From the NCBI GenBank assembly GCA_013285405.1, contig CP053446.1, forward strand, positions 1,401,985 through 1,465,984: a stretch of DNA of 64,000 bases, given 5' to 3'. The translations under genes were made by a program, and so were the position numbers. Position 1 is the first letter of the stretch, and the number at the start of each line of letters is the position of its first letter. The notes beneath the pieces are model-generated. The model saw only the letters and a program-made list of their open reading frames with translations. It made no database searches and was not told the origin of the DNA. Of the stretch, positions 37,478 to 46,622 are shown piece after piece. This stretch comes from Ignavibacteriota bacterium. Its GTDB lineage: Bacteria; Bacteroidota; Ignavibacteria; Ignavibacteriales; Ignavibacteriaceae.

Positions 37478-38233
37478 ATGAAAAGGTCAATTTTTTTCCT
37501 TTATGGAATAATTAGTTACTTGATATTTTTTGCTACTTTTCTTTATGCGATAGGATTTGTTGGTAATTATATTGAGCCAAAGACTATTGATTCAGGTTTT
37601 CAGGGTGGGAGTAATGCAATTTTAATTATTAATTTATTGCTGCTTTCACTATTTGCAATTCAGCATAGTATAATGGCAAGACAATGGTTTAAAAAATGGT
37701 GGACAAAAATAGTTCCCAGGGAGATTGAAAGAAGTACTTATGTTTTGTTTTCAAGTATCGCTTTAATTGTATTATTTTACTTCTGGCGACCGATGCCAGA
37801 TGTTATCTGGAATGTGCAAAAAACCGCATTATCATCAATATTAACTGTGCTATTTTTTCTCGGATGGTTTATTGTTCTGACGGGAACATATCTTATTAAT
37901 CATTTTGAGTTGTTCGGCTTACAGCAGGTTTATCTAAGTTTAAAGAACCGTGAGTTTACATATCCCAAATTTGTAACACCGTTCTACTATAAATTTGTAA
38001 GACATCCATTAATGCTCGGATTTATTATTGCTTTCTGGGCAACACCTGTAATGACTGTCGGTCATCTTCTATTTTCAATAGCGACTACCGGCTATATCCT
38101 GATTGCAATTCAATTAGAAGAGCGTGATTTGGTTAGTTTCCATGGAGAAGCTTACAGAAGATATCAAAGAGAAGTTTCACAAATAATTCCAATGCCTGCG
38201 AAGAAACATAATATCGCTGAAAATATTCGTTAA
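37478..38233 (+). CDS. mddA: MddA-like methanethiol S-methyltransferase (NnrU/ICMT membrane family)
   Basis: A 251-residue inner-membrane protein with about five helices. The segments LFAIQHSIMARQWFKKWW, IERSTYVLFSS and YKFVRHPLMLGF, with the late ERDLVSFHGEAY motif, match MddA, which methylates methanethiol to dimethyl sulfide with SAM. The related NnrU and isoprenylcysteine methyltransferase families share the RHP and EE/ER motifs, so the specific activity is likely rather than proven. A strong AAGGAGG site precedes the ATG. It sits between pseudogene fragments in a plastic region. Confidence 0.7.
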   Translation: MKRSIFFLYGIISYLIFFATFLYAIGFVGNYIEPKTIDSGFQGGSNAILIINLLLLSLFAIQHSIMARQWFKKWWTKIVPREIERSTYVLFSSIALIVLFYFWRPMPDVIWNVQKTALSSILTVLFFLGWFIVLTGTYLINHFELFGLQQVYLSLKNREFTYPKFVTPFYYKFVRHPLMLGFIIAFWATPVMTVGHLLFSIATTGYILIAIQLEERDLVSFHGEAYRRYQREVSQIIPMPAKKHNIAENIR

Positions 38234-38463
38234 TGCGTGTAAAAGTGCAGTAACTATAAGAAATTGTTAAAGACGTAGCAGAAGGAGATGTTTCATATTT
38301 ATATAAATAATCTTCTGAACTAAATTTAATCCGGTGAAATTTTCTATAATCTGTTTGTTATGTTTCCTAATTTCTTCAAAGGAGTCATTTGTAAAAAAGA
38401 GGACATCTTTTATGCCTCAGCTCTACTTCTGAAAGATGTCATCTTTATACACTACACTAACTC

Positions 38464-38508
38464 TCACTTACTCAAAAATTCTCTTATCACTTCAAAAAGT
38501 CTGGGAGG
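38464..38508 (-). pseudogene. Fragment of alpha/beta-hydrolase 3' end (copy A)
   Basis: On the minus strand it reads PPRLFEVIREFLSK followed by TGA, very close to the C terminus of the intact hydrolase at 39742 (SKLFEVIREFLGK), with a long run of identical bases. It begins immediately after the stop codon of the AAA ATPase gene. Confidence 0.8.
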
Positions 38509-38510
38509 AT

Positions 38511-39638
38511 TCACAAAGATATTTGTTCAAGCCATCTTTCCAGGAAAACATCATAAACGAGATAATTATCCCCTTCATTATAAATCATTTCTCTGTCTAG
38601 CAAAGCCCTGACAGCAGAATGCACGGAACTGGGTGTGCCAAGATTATGCTTTGCTATAAAATCTTTTGAAGTTATGCGCTTTGCATTTCCTTCAATAGCA
38701 ATAGCCGTGAGCACTTTCCATTGATAACCTGTAAGCAAATTCCTGTAATTAATATATACGGGTTCGTTTTCTTTCAGTATGCTTTCGAGGGTATTCTTTA
38801 CTAATAACTCAGAAATGGTGCCGTCCTTTAATCCGTAAAGACGATTACAAAGGAATTGGACATAATAAGTGTGCTGCCGGCATATTTCAAGAATTTTTGC
38901 AACGGTGTTATTGCTGATTTTCTTTTTTCCTTTCTCAAACTTTGAGATTATAAACTCACTGTAAGCTTTTTCAGAGATATGTTCAAGCTGCATCATCTCG
39001 GTGCTTTGATAAAATGGGTTTCCATACTTACTAAAAATAGAGAGCAGAATATGTTTCTGGCTGCCAGAGAAAATAAAATTAACTCCAACAGCTCGTTGAA
39101 TATTTGTTCTGAGCATCGCTTCCACATTTTTCTCGGGGAAATTTGTAATCTGCTGAAACTCATCTATTGCAATAACTATCCTTTTTCTGCTTTCTTTGAG
39201 ATACAGGAATATCTTCCCCAATGATCTGTCGGCATCTTCAACGGATTGAATATTAATTTGCAGATTTGGAGCCCCTGTTAGTGGATCAAAGGAGATTACA
39301 GGTCTAACCCCGCTGAAAATTTCCCCAATTTTCTTAATGAATTTTTCGGGTTTTGATTCAAGCTTGCCAAGTAAAGTGGCAGCAAACAAGTTAACAAAAC
39401 CATTAATATCTGTTGTTGGCAGGATATCTATGTAAAACAGATGTATCTTCTTATCCGATTTAAGACTGTTAAATACATGATCTATAATTCCGGTTTTTCC
39501 AAGTCGCCGGATAGAGAAAATCGTTATGTTCCTTCCGTTTTTAATGGAACGAATTATTTTGTCGGTTTCCACCTCCCTATTACAAAAATATTCGGGAGAA
39601 TAATATCCGGATACTAAAAATGGATTTTCTGGTTTCAT
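38511..39638 (-). CDS. AAA-family ATPase (PF01637 type)
   Basis: A 375-residue ATPase. The Walker A-like motif RRLGKTG is near residue 45 and Walker B IVIAIDEFQQI near 155, as in the archaeal-type ATPase family of PF01637, which belongs to the STAND NTPases. The C-terminal third is a winged-helix domain (TSKDFIAKHNLGTPSSVHSA) that could bind DNA. Such genes are frequent in variable regions. It is flanked on one side by a hydrolase fragment and on the other by the intact hydrolase, so it may have been inserted into a duplicated locus. Confidence 0.8.
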   Translation of the reverse strand: MKPENPFLVSGYYSPEYFCNREVETDKIIRSIKNGRNITIFSIRRLGKTGIIDHVFNSLKSDKKIHLFYIDILPTTDINGFVNLFAATLLGKLESKPEKFIKKIGEIFSGVRPVISFDPLTGAPNLQINIQSVEDADRSLGKIFLYLKESRKRIVIAIDEFQQITNFPEKNVEAMLRTNIQRAVGVNFIFSGSQKHILLSIFSKYGNPFYQSTEMMQLEHISEKAYSEFIISKFEKGKKKISNNTVAKILEICRQHTYYVQFLCNRLYGLKDGTISELLVKNTLESILKENEPVYINYRNLLTGYQWKVLTAIAIEGNAKRITSKDFIAKHNLGTPSSVHSAVRALLDREMIYNEGDNYLVYDVFLERWLEQISL

Positions 39639-39741
39639 AATTTACGTTACGAGGTTTACGTAACGAAACTTAGGTAATATTTTCAAACGAATCAAGTTTT
39701 TCTGCAATCCTGCAACTCCACTCATGATAAAAGTAATAAAT

Positions 39742-40692
39742 TCACTTCCCCAAAAATTCTCTTATCACTTCAAAAAGTTTTGAAGGTTCTTCAACCTGCG
39801 GGTTGTGACCACTTTTTTCAAACATAACAAACTCAGACTGCGGACAATACAATTTGTATTCTACCATCATTCTTGGAACAGCAACACGGTCATAACGTCC
39901 GCCGTAAATTAGTATCGGCATCTTTAAATTTTTTAATTGTTTCCTGTAATCAAAAGTGCCAATATCGTTTGTAACCAGAAAATCGCCGTCTCTGCCAACC
40001 AGCTGATAGTACAATTTTACGTTCAGCGGATTGGGATATGATTTTTTCCCACTAGGTAAAAAATTTTCAGGATTGTAAGCATATAAAAATCCGTAAGGCA
40101 CACGTCCGTAAATTTCCTGATGTATCGGATCGCTTGAGACCGCACCTCCCATTCTTATTTTCATCAGCTCTTCCCAGATTTCAGGATAGTTTGTTTTTAT
40201 TTCGTGGTTGGAATTGTCGCAGTTCTCCTGCCACATCAAATAGCTGTGAAAAGAGTTTGCAATTATCAGGTGAGAAACATTCTGAGGATATTTAATTGCG
40301 TAACCCTGTGCAACAACTCCGCCATAAGAATGACCGAGAATATTTATTTTATCAAAGCCCATCGCTTTGCGTAAACCTTCAAGGTCTTCAATATCTCTTT
40401 CGAGAGAATATTCTGTAACAACTTTTGCAGTATCAGACTTCCCTCTTCCGAAGGCATCATAATAAACCAGGGTGTTTGTGGTAGAAAGCGAATCAAATCT
40501 TCTTAAACCATAATGATTATTTCCCGGTCCGCCCGCAATAAAAAATAATGGTTCACCTTCACCGAAACTTACAGTCCAGAGTTTCGCACCGTTTACCACA
40601 TAATATTTTCCATCAGTTTGGCTGTCAGGGAATTGTGCGAAGATTGAAATGCTTATTATTAATAAGAAGAGAATAGTGGTGCGTATTTTCAT
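39742..40692 (-). CDS. Exported alpha/beta-hydrolase, proline iminopeptidase type
   Basis: A 316-residue protein with a signal peptide (cut near SIFA). The oxyanion loop is FIAGGPGNNHYG, the nucleophile elbow GHSYGG near residue 120, the acid in YGGRYDRV and the His in SGHNPQ. The family removes N-terminal proline or hydrolyses esters. Two fragments of its 3' end occur at 37279 and 38464, so copies of this gene have been rearranged locally. Confidence 0.85.
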   Translation of the reverse strand: MKIRTTILFLLIISISIFAQFPDSQTDGKYYVVNGAKLWTVSFGEGEPLFFIAGGPGNNHYGLRRFDSLSTTNTLVYYDAFGRGKSDTAKVVTEYSLERDIEDLEGLRKAMGFDKINILGHSYGGVVAQGYAIKYPQNVSHLIIANSFHSYLMWQENCDNSNHEIKTNYPEIWEELMKIRMGGAVSSDPIHQEIYGRVPYGFLYAYNPENFLPSGKKSYPNPLNVKLYYQLVGRDGDFLVTNDIGTFDYRKQLKNLKMPILIYGGRYDRVAVPRMMVEYKLYCPQSEFVMFEKSGHNPQVEEPSKLFEVIREFLGK

Positions 40693-40760
40693 AAATCGCC
40701 TTGAAACTTTTAAGTAGAGAAAAGAATTATGGGGAGCAAATTAATGTTTTTCACATTGTC

Positions 40761-40781
40761 ATGCTGAATTTATTTCAGCAT
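40761..40781. repeat. Intergenic hairpin repeat
   Basis: Perfect eight-base inverted arms ATGCTGAA / TTCAGCAT with a five-base loop, the start of a repeat-rich gap (40693-40892) of the TCATGCTGAAT...ATCCCGAA kind. Confidence 0.65.
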
Positions 40782-40818
40782 ATTAAATCATTAACGGGAG
40801 AACCTGAAATAAACATAG

Positions 40819-40859
40819 ATCCCGAAACCTGTCAGCCGAAAAGCAGGCAAGTTCGGGAT
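40819..40859. repeat. Intergenic hairpin repeat with nested CCTG...CAGG
   Basis: Outer arms ATCCCGAA / TTCGGGAT enclose a degenerate CCTG...CAGGCAAG palindrome. A related structure lies at 44179-44208. This is a known style of intergenic repeat in Bacteroidota-like genomes. Confidence 0.65.
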
Positions 40860-40892
40860 GACCTTAGCGCAGTTCAGGATGACAATCAAACA

Positions 40893-41591
40893 CTACAAGT
40901 TCTCTGCCTTCTTCAGCCAGCGCTGGTTTACTACGAACACAACACCGGTAAGAGAATAAAGCATTCCTGATATAATACTGGCAAGCACTACATCAATGTT
41001 CATAAAAGCAAGTACGAAGATTATAGAAATAACCGGCACAAGAGATAAATGCGAATAAATTCTTTTGTAGTATTGTGTAAGGGTTAATTCTTCCCGGCTT
41101 AATCCAATTACTGTTCCCATCTTGATCGCATGCTTGTAGAAACGGGAGAAAACAAATAAAATTCCGATGGCTCCTACACCGTAATAAACCATAAGCCATG
41201 GAACCTGCATACTTTCAATCATGGTGCTGAAAACATTTTCGGTGCCGAAAAGTATAAAGCTGAAAAATCTGATAATGAAGAGTGATAAAAACTTCAGCGG
41301 GAAAATGAAAATCAAAACTATAAAGAGCAGAACAGTATTCCAGATCAGAATAGTTCTGTCGTCCAGTCCGTATCTTTTAAAGAACAAACGATGCTGCTGC
41401 CAGATGAGAATTAAAGGAACTATTGTAATCGCAAATGCAATCAGTTCGTCCGTAAGATCAAGTATCTGTGAAAAAGTTTTTGGAACTTCAAGAGAGATCA
41501 TAAGTAGAGTTATAGAAAGAGCAAACGTAGCATCGCTGAAACTTTCAAGGCGCGACTGGCTTTCTCCCCTTACTTTAAATTGTTTGTTCAT
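40893..41591 (-). CDS. TMEM175-family potassium channel (DUF1211)
   Basis: A 232-residue membrane protein with about six helices and the defining FSD motif in TM1 (Phe18-Ser19-Asp20 in ESFSDATFALSITLL). Prokaryotic TMEM175 proteins form tetrameric, potassium-leak channels. The length suits a single-repeat bacterial form. Its start codon overlaps the stop of a small upstream frame (ATGA at 41591-41588). Confidence 0.85.
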   Translation of the reverse strand: MNKQFKVRGESQSRLESFSDATFALSITLLMISLEVPKTFSQILDLTDELIAFAITIVPLILIWQQHRLFFKRYGLDDRTILIWNTVLLFIVLIFIFPLKFLSLFIIRFFSFILFGTENVFSTMIESMQVPWLMVYYGVGAIGILFVFSRFYKHAIKMGTVIGLSREELTLTQYYKRIYSHLSLVPVISIIFVLAFMNIDVVLASIISGMLYSLTGVVFVVNQRWLKKAENL

Positions 41592-41785
41592 GATTCAGAT
41601 TTTTTACTGGAAAGATAATACAATTTAAAACTATTGTGTGAAAAATACTCAGGTCTCGAATGACGTTGAACATTAAAACAGTAGATTGTTCCTTCGTCAT
41701 TATCTTCGATATATTTATTGTGAGCCATTCGAATTGCGCTCGACAACATGAAAGAAAAATCTAGCTCCATCAATAAAACTATCAT
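41588..41785 (-). CDS. Possible small protein coupled to the TMEM175 gene
   Basis: Up to 65 residues, with an alternative ATG at 41770 giving MELDFSFMLSSAIR. It shows no family I recognise. The only support is that its TGA overlaps the next ATG as ATGA, a common sign of translational coupling, and it has a reasonable composition. It may be a leader peptide or spurious. Confidence 0.4.
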   Translation of the reverse strand: MIVLLMELDFSFMLSSAIRMAHNKYIEDNDEGTIYCFNVQRHSRPEYFSHNSFKLYYLSSKKSES

Positions 41786-41979
41786 TTCTCAAATGCGATA
41801 GTTTGAGTTCTGGCTGAATAAAAGTAACTTAGTACAGATGATTTTTAAAATATGCCTTCATTCTTACATATCTGATAGCACTTTTTTACAAATCTAAATT
41901 TATTAACCCGCTGTAAAGATATTTTTATTCAGGACAGACTGTGGAATAGTTTTCTTTCGGCAATTGAACAGAAAGTTTT

Positions 41980-43245
41980 ATGTCATTCGAAAAATTGAAT
42001 TTAATTAAACCGTTATTAACAGCACTTACAACCGAGGGTTACACCATACCCACGCCAATACAGGTGCAGGCTATTCCAGTAATACTTGAAAGAAAGGACT
42101 TGATCGGTTGTGCACAAACCGGCACAGGTAAAACGGCAGCGTTTGCCATTCCGATTTTGCAAGTACTCACCGCTGATAAACATTCGCATCATTCAAAAAG
42201 GACAATTAAATCGCTGATACTTACTCCAACAAGAGAACTTGCTGTGCAAATAGGTGAAAGTTTTGATTCGTACGGAAGACATACTGGTCTAAAGAAAGCT
42301 GTTGTGTTCGGTGGAGTTTCTCAAAGAGCGCAAATAATAAAGCTTAGAAAAGGCGTGGATATTCTGATTGCAACACCGGGAAGACTTCTTGATCTCATCA
42401 ACCAAGGACAATTAAATCTGAGCACTATAAAAATATTTGTTCTTGATGAAGCTGACCGTATGCTCGATATGGGTTTTATAAATGATGTTAAAAAGATAAT
42501 CGAAAAGCTTCCCGCAAAAAGGCAGTCACTGTTATTTTCTGCAACTATGCCATCGGAAATTATAAAACTTGCGAATACAATTTTAACACACCCCGTAATG
42601 ATCGAAGTCTCACCGGAATCAATGACCGTTGAATCTGTTAAGCAAGGTGTTTACTTTGTTCAAAAGTCTGACAAGAAAAAACTTCTTCTTCACATTCTGA
42701 AAAATGAAAATATTCCCTCGGCACTTGTATTTACAAGAACAAAACGAGGAGCAGATATAATTACCAAGCTATTAAATGATGCACATATACACGCTGACTC
42801 AATTCATGGAAATAAATCACAGCAGGCAAGACAACGTGCATTGAGTAATTTCAAATCGAATAAAACCAAAGTTCTTGTTGCAACAGATATAGCAGCACGC
42901 GGAATTGACATTGATAGGTTGTCACACGTTTTTAATTATGATATTCCTGAATTCGCTGAAGCTTATGTTCACCGAATCGGTCGTACGGCAAGAGCTGGTC
43001 TGGGAGGGACGGCTCTTTCATTTTGCGATCCGGAAGAAATTTCTTATCTGAGCTCAATCAATAAACTAATCAAACAGCCCATTTCGATAATAGATGACCA
43101 TCCTTTTAAATTAGTAGATATTAAGCAAGGTGAGAATCCGACAGTTCAAAATAATTTTGCGGGGAGGAAAAAATCTTTCGGATTTGGAAAGAAAAGGAGA
43201 AATCGTTCCGGAAGAAGTTTTCGAAAGTTTAAAGCAAAAAATTAA
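41980..43245 (+). CDS. DEAD-box RNA helicase, RhlE-like
   Basis: A 421-residue helicase with the Q motif (PTPIQVQAIPVIL), Walker A AQTGTGKT, PTRELAVQ, the DEAD box (VLDEADRM), SAT, and the C-terminal HRIGRTARAG. The Lys/Arg-rich tail (GKKRRNRSGRSFRKFK) is typical of RhlE-like proteins acting on ribosome or cold-shock RNAs. It is monocistronic. Confidence 0.93.
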   Translation: MSFEKLNLIKPLLTALTTEGYTIPTPIQVQAIPVILERKDLIGCAQTGTGKTAAFAIPILQVLTADKHSHHSKRTIKSLILTPTRELAVQIGESFDSYGRHTGLKKAVVFGGVSQRAQIIKLRKGVDILIATPGRLLDLINQGQLNLSTIKIFVLDEADRMLDMGFINDVKKIIEKLPAKRQSLLFSATMPSEIIKLANTILTHPVMIEVSPESMTVESVKQGVYFVQKSDKKKLLLHILKNENIPSALVFTRTKRGADIITKLLNDAHIHADSIHGNKSQQARQRALSNFKSNKTKVLVATDIAARGIDIDRLSHVFNYDIPEFAEAYVHRIGRTARAGLGGTALSFCDPEEISYLSSINKLIKQPISIIDDHPFKLVDIKQGENPTVQNNFAGRKKSFGFGKKRRNRSGRSFRKFKAKN

Positions 43246-43528
43246 TCTGTTACTCCTGGCGAAAGAAATTAAATGCTGACTTTATAGGATTGAGAAAAAA
43301 AGTCCTTCCCAATTGCTATCTAAATCATTTCATTCGTGTTTGGGTTAATTCAAACCAGTCTTTCTGATTCATACACGTACACTCATCTTTATTTTATTCA
43401 ACAAGATGAAAAAATGATAAACAAGCAAACAATCAGGGTATTCTATATTTAAAGACTTGCATTATATAAGAAAATATTTCAATTTTCTTTTGACCTAATC
43501 AATTCATTTAATCAACTACGGAGGTACT

Positions 43529-44056
43529 ATGAAAAAGTTATTTTTTTTCTTTCTCGTCATTTTGTTCACTTCAACAATTATTCAGGCACAGGATACCGCC
43601 GGGCTTAAGAAAAAGCTGCAGACCATGTGTGATGAATATTCAAAAGCAATGGTATCTGGTGACATGAGTAAAATGTGGAGCGGTTACGCCGATGACATTA
43701 TATCGATGCCGAGCTATGAACCAATGCTAAGAGGCATTGAGGCTTGCAAAGAATCTTTTAATAAGATGAAGGAGTCCGGTATGAAAATGTCAAAGTTTGC
43801 TCTTACTGTTACAGACGCAATGCAGTCAGGAAATTTTGCAATTGAGATCGGCACATATAAGCTGACAATGGAAGGTGGACCACTTCCTTCTGCATGGGAT
43901 GATCATGGAAAATATATGAACGTATGGGAAGTACAGGATGATGGGTCAATGAAATTGAAAGCCGTAACCTGGAACTCAGATGTAAACCCATGGATGGAAA
44001 TGCAAAAGATGCAAGCTCCCAAAAGTGAAGAAAGCCACGAGGGACACAAGCACTAA
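43529..44056 (+). CDS. Exported SnoaL/NTF2-like protein (DUF4440)
   Basis: A 175-residue protein with a signal peptide (cut near IQAQ) and an NTF2-like domain: LQTMCDEYSKAMVSGDM, then MWSGYADDIISMPS, then YMNVWEVQDDGSMKLKAVTWNSD. The fold is used by ketosteroid isomerase-like and unknown proteins. It ends in a His/Glu-rich tail (SHEGHKH) that may bind metal. An AGGAGG-like site (GGAGG) precedes the ATG. Confidence 0.8.
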   Translation: MKKLFFFFLVILFTSTIIQAQDTAGLKKKLQTMCDEYSKAMVSGDMSKMWSGYADDIISMPSYEPMLRGIEACKESFNKMKESGMKMSKFALTVTDAMQSGNFAIEIGTYKLTMEGGPLPSAWDDHGKYMNVWEVQDDGSMKLKAVTWNSDVNPWMEMQKMQAPKSEESHEGHKH

Positions 44057-44119
44057 TACTTTTTGGGATGTCACAGCGTGAGCCTGCCGGATAACTAAAA
44101 ATTTGTCAACCTGAACTTG

Positions 44120-44140
44120 CCTGCCTGACAGCAAGGCAGG
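44120..44140. repeat. Palindrome CCTGCCT-N7-AGGCAGG
   Basis: Perfect seven-base arms with a seven-base spacer, embedded in a larger CTGAAC..GTTTCAG hairpin. The geometry is identical to the copy inside a gene at 58662-58682. A related shorter copy is at 1747-1764. Confidence 0.8.
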
Positions 44141-44178
44141 TTTCAGGTTCTCATTTGAGAGTAGATTAATATTTATAG

Positions 44179-44208
44179 ATTCCGATCCCGATAAATTCGG
44201 GACGGAAT
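44179..44208. repeat. Intergenic hairpin ATTCCG-TCCCGA / TCGGGA-CGGAAT
   Basis: An imperfect twelve-base stem with a short loop, related to the ATCCCGAA / TTCGGGAT hairpin at 40819. It adds to the cluster of palindromes in this gap. Confidence 0.6.
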
Positions 44209-44291
44209 GACAGTATTTAGAAACTCTGTACAGTGACAGTCTAGTATTTCACACGTCACGACATCGCTCACTGCGTTCAGAATGAAATTAT

Positions 44292-44322
44292 AAAGGCGAA
44301 CTGTTTTAGGTTCGCCTTTTTG
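44292..44322. terminator. Bidirectional Rho-independent terminator
   Basis: Stem AAAGGCGAAC / GTTCGCCTTT with an eight-base loop, followed by TTTG on the plus strand. It lies between the converging DUF4440 and M3 peptidase genes. Confidence 0.85.
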
Positions 44323-44343
44323 TTTGGGAAATTTTTTTAGAAA

Positions 44344-46422
44344 TTATTTAACATCTAAACCAATTGCTTTAAAAAAAGCATCCTGATTTGGTTCTCTGCC
44401 TAAAAATTCTTTTACCATTTCAAGCTCGTCACGCGAGCTGCCGTTTGCAAGAATTATGTCGCGGTATTTGAGTCCTGTTGCTTTGTCCATTATTCCATTT
44501 TTATCAAAGATTGAAAACATATCGTCTGCATAAACAAGCGCCCACAAATAACTGTAATAACCCGCAGCATAACCCATCAAATGTCCGAAAGCAGCAAACA
44601 TTTGTGTGCCTTCAAGGTACGGATATAATGTAATTTTATTCTGAAGTCCTTTCATAACTTCAACTATTGGTTCGCTGCTTGTTGGATCATATTTATCATG
44701 AAGTGTGAAATCAAAAACTCCGTAATAAACCTGCTGTGTGTTTGCAAGACCAGAACCAACATTTTTTGCTGCGAGCATTTTATCAAATAATTCTTTTGGA
44801 AGTACTTCGCCGGTTTTGTAATGTTTAGCAAAAAGTTTCAGTGATTCATAATTCCATGTCCAGTTTTCAAAAATCTGCGATGGTGCTTCAACAAAATCTC
44901 TTGAAACCGAAGTGCCTGACTGTGAGGAAAGTTTTGTTTTCGTTAGTACGCTGTGCAGAACGTGTCCAAACTCATGGAAGAAAGTTTCAACATCTCCGTG
45001 AGGAAGAAGCGATGGCATATCTGCTGTTGGTGCAGGAAAGTTACACACGAGAGTAGCAGTAGGCAGTTGTAATCCATTATCTGTTTCTTTGCTGCCAATC
45101 ATCGGAAAACATGCAGCGTGGGAATATTTATTTGGTCTCGGATATAAATCAATGTAAAATCTTGAAATAATTTTTCCGTCTTGTTTTACGTTGAACAGTC
45201 TTACATCTTTGTGCCAAACCGATGGGTCTTTCACTTCTTCATATTCCACTCCAAATAAATTTTGTGTTATCTGAAATAAGCCATCAATCACATTATTAAT
45301 TTCAAAATATTCTTTCACCTGATTCTGATCAAGCTCATACTTTTCTTTCAGAAGTATATTGTTGTAGTAAGAAGATTCCCACGGCTGAATAACATTAATA
45401 GTATCACTTTTCTGCTTTACTTTTTTGACAGCAAGCAACTCATCATAATCTATCCGTGCTTTTTCTTTGAGCCTGTCTATCAGATTGTTTTCAAAATCCC
45501 AGACGTTCTGCGGAGTTTTTGCCATCCTGTCTCCGGTTCTGTATTCAGCATAAGTTTTAAAACCTAACAGCTCTGCCATCTGCTGGCGAAGCATCAAAAC
45601 CTTTATCAGCACTTCGGGATTTTTTGTTGCAGCGCGATTGTTGTACAAAGTATAAAGTTTTTTCCGTGCTGATTCCGAGTTGGAAAATTTCATAAAAGGA
45701 ATGTAAGAAGGATATGTAAGATCAATTTTGTAACTTCCATCTTCCTGTCGTCTTGCATTTTTATAATCTTCCTGGAGTCCGTCAATCTCAGCTTCATTTA
45801 CAATCAGGTAATCGTTCACCTCTGCGATATTTTTCTGGAAGAGAATAGTAAGGTCGGAGAGCTTATCATTGATTGCTTTCAACTCATCTCTCTTTTCTTT
45901 CGAAAGTGCAAAACCATTTCGTTCAAAATCTTCAACAGTTTTTTGAACGAATCTTGATTTATAACCTTTTAATGATTTTGCTTCTGCCGTTTCAGAATAA
46001 TCCTTTACAGCACGGTAAAGATTTTCATCAAGAGAAATTTCATTAAAAAATTTTGAAAATTCCGCGTTGCTTTCTTGTGCCATATTTCTTACCGCATCAT
46101 CGGGATGAGTGCTGTTCATCAGGTAAATACATCCATAAACATTTCCTGCTCTATTGTAAATATTATCAAGCTCAAGCATTGTGTTATCAAAAGTTCTTTT
46201 CTCTTTCGGAATAGCATAAAGTTTTACAAGCGCCTCTCTCGCTTCTTTAATTGAAACATCGGTTGCTTCCTTGATGTTCTCGGCGGTCAAATCTGCAAAC
46301 CGGATGGTTTCGTTAAACTTTCCGAGCAGTGGATTGTTTGATGAGGAACTCTTATCAGCAGATAGCAGCGGTATTGTTACTATGAAGCAAACAAGTAGAA
46401 TGGCGGTGATTTTATGTTTCAT
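44344..46422 (-). CDS. M3-family oligopeptidase, exported
   Basis: A 692-residue thimet/Dcp-type zinc peptidase with a signal peptide. HEFGH is at residues 483-487 and the third ligand Glu follows in the usual spacing (DFVEAPSQIFENW). The length is that of M3A enzymes. It degrades oligopeptides, here probably in the periplasm. It is read towards the terminator at 44292. Confidence 0.92.
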   Translation of the reverse strand: MKHKITAILLVCFIVTIPLLSADKSSSSNNPLLGKFNETIRFADLTAENIKEATDVSIKEAREALVKLYAIPKEKRTFDNTMLELDNIYNRAGNVYGCIYLMNSTHPDDAVRNMAQESNAEFSKFFNEISLDENLYRAVKDYSETAEAKSLKGYKSRFVQKTVEDFERNGFALSKEKRDELKAINDKLSDLTILFQKNIAEVNDYLIVNEAEIDGLQEDYKNARRQEDGSYKIDLTYPSYIPFMKFSNSESARKKLYTLYNNRAATKNPEVLIKVLMLRQQMAELLGFKTYAEYRTGDRMAKTPQNVWDFENNLIDRLKEKARIDYDELLAVKKVKQKSDTINVIQPWESSYYNNILLKEKYELDQNQVKEYFEINNVIDGLFQITQNLFGVEYEEVKDPSVWHKDVRLFNVKQDGKIISRFYIDLYPRPNKYSHAACFPMIGSKETDNGLQLPTATLVCNFPAPTADMPSLLPHGDVETFFHEFGHVLHSVLTKTKLSSQSGTSVSRDFVEAPSQIFENWTWNYESLKLFAKHYKTGEVLPKELFDKMLAAKNVGSGLANTQQVYYGVFDFTLHDKYDPTSSEPIVEVMKGLQNKITLYPYLEGTQMFAAFGHLMGYAAGYYSYLWALVYADDMFSIFDKNGIMDKATGLKYRDIILANGSSRDELEMVKEFLGREPNQDAFFKAIGLDVK

Positions 46423-46554
46423 TTCTTCTCCAATTAATTCTTAAAAATGATAGCAAATTTAAGCATATCTTAAAGAAAGGTAATTAAAAAATGATGATTG
46501 GTTAATAATTCTTTTTAGCAGAGAGAATAATTAGAGAGATAAATTTTTTGCTAT

Positions 46555-46589
46555 TAAATAAAAAACTGCCGGATTAAAAAACCCGGCAG
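46555..46589 (-). terminator. Rho-independent terminator
   Basis: Stem CTGCCGG / CCGGCAG, which on the minus strand is followed by TTTTTTATTT. It lies 33 bases after the stop of the 778-residue gene and ends its transcription. Confidence 0.85.
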
Positions 46590-46622
46590 CATAATGATTA
46601 CCCGAATATTTCTAAAACAGCA

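Noticed and set aside
40701..40970. Plus-strand frame of 89 residues
   Set aside because: It is formed by intergenic hairpin repeats and the antisense of the TMEM175 end.
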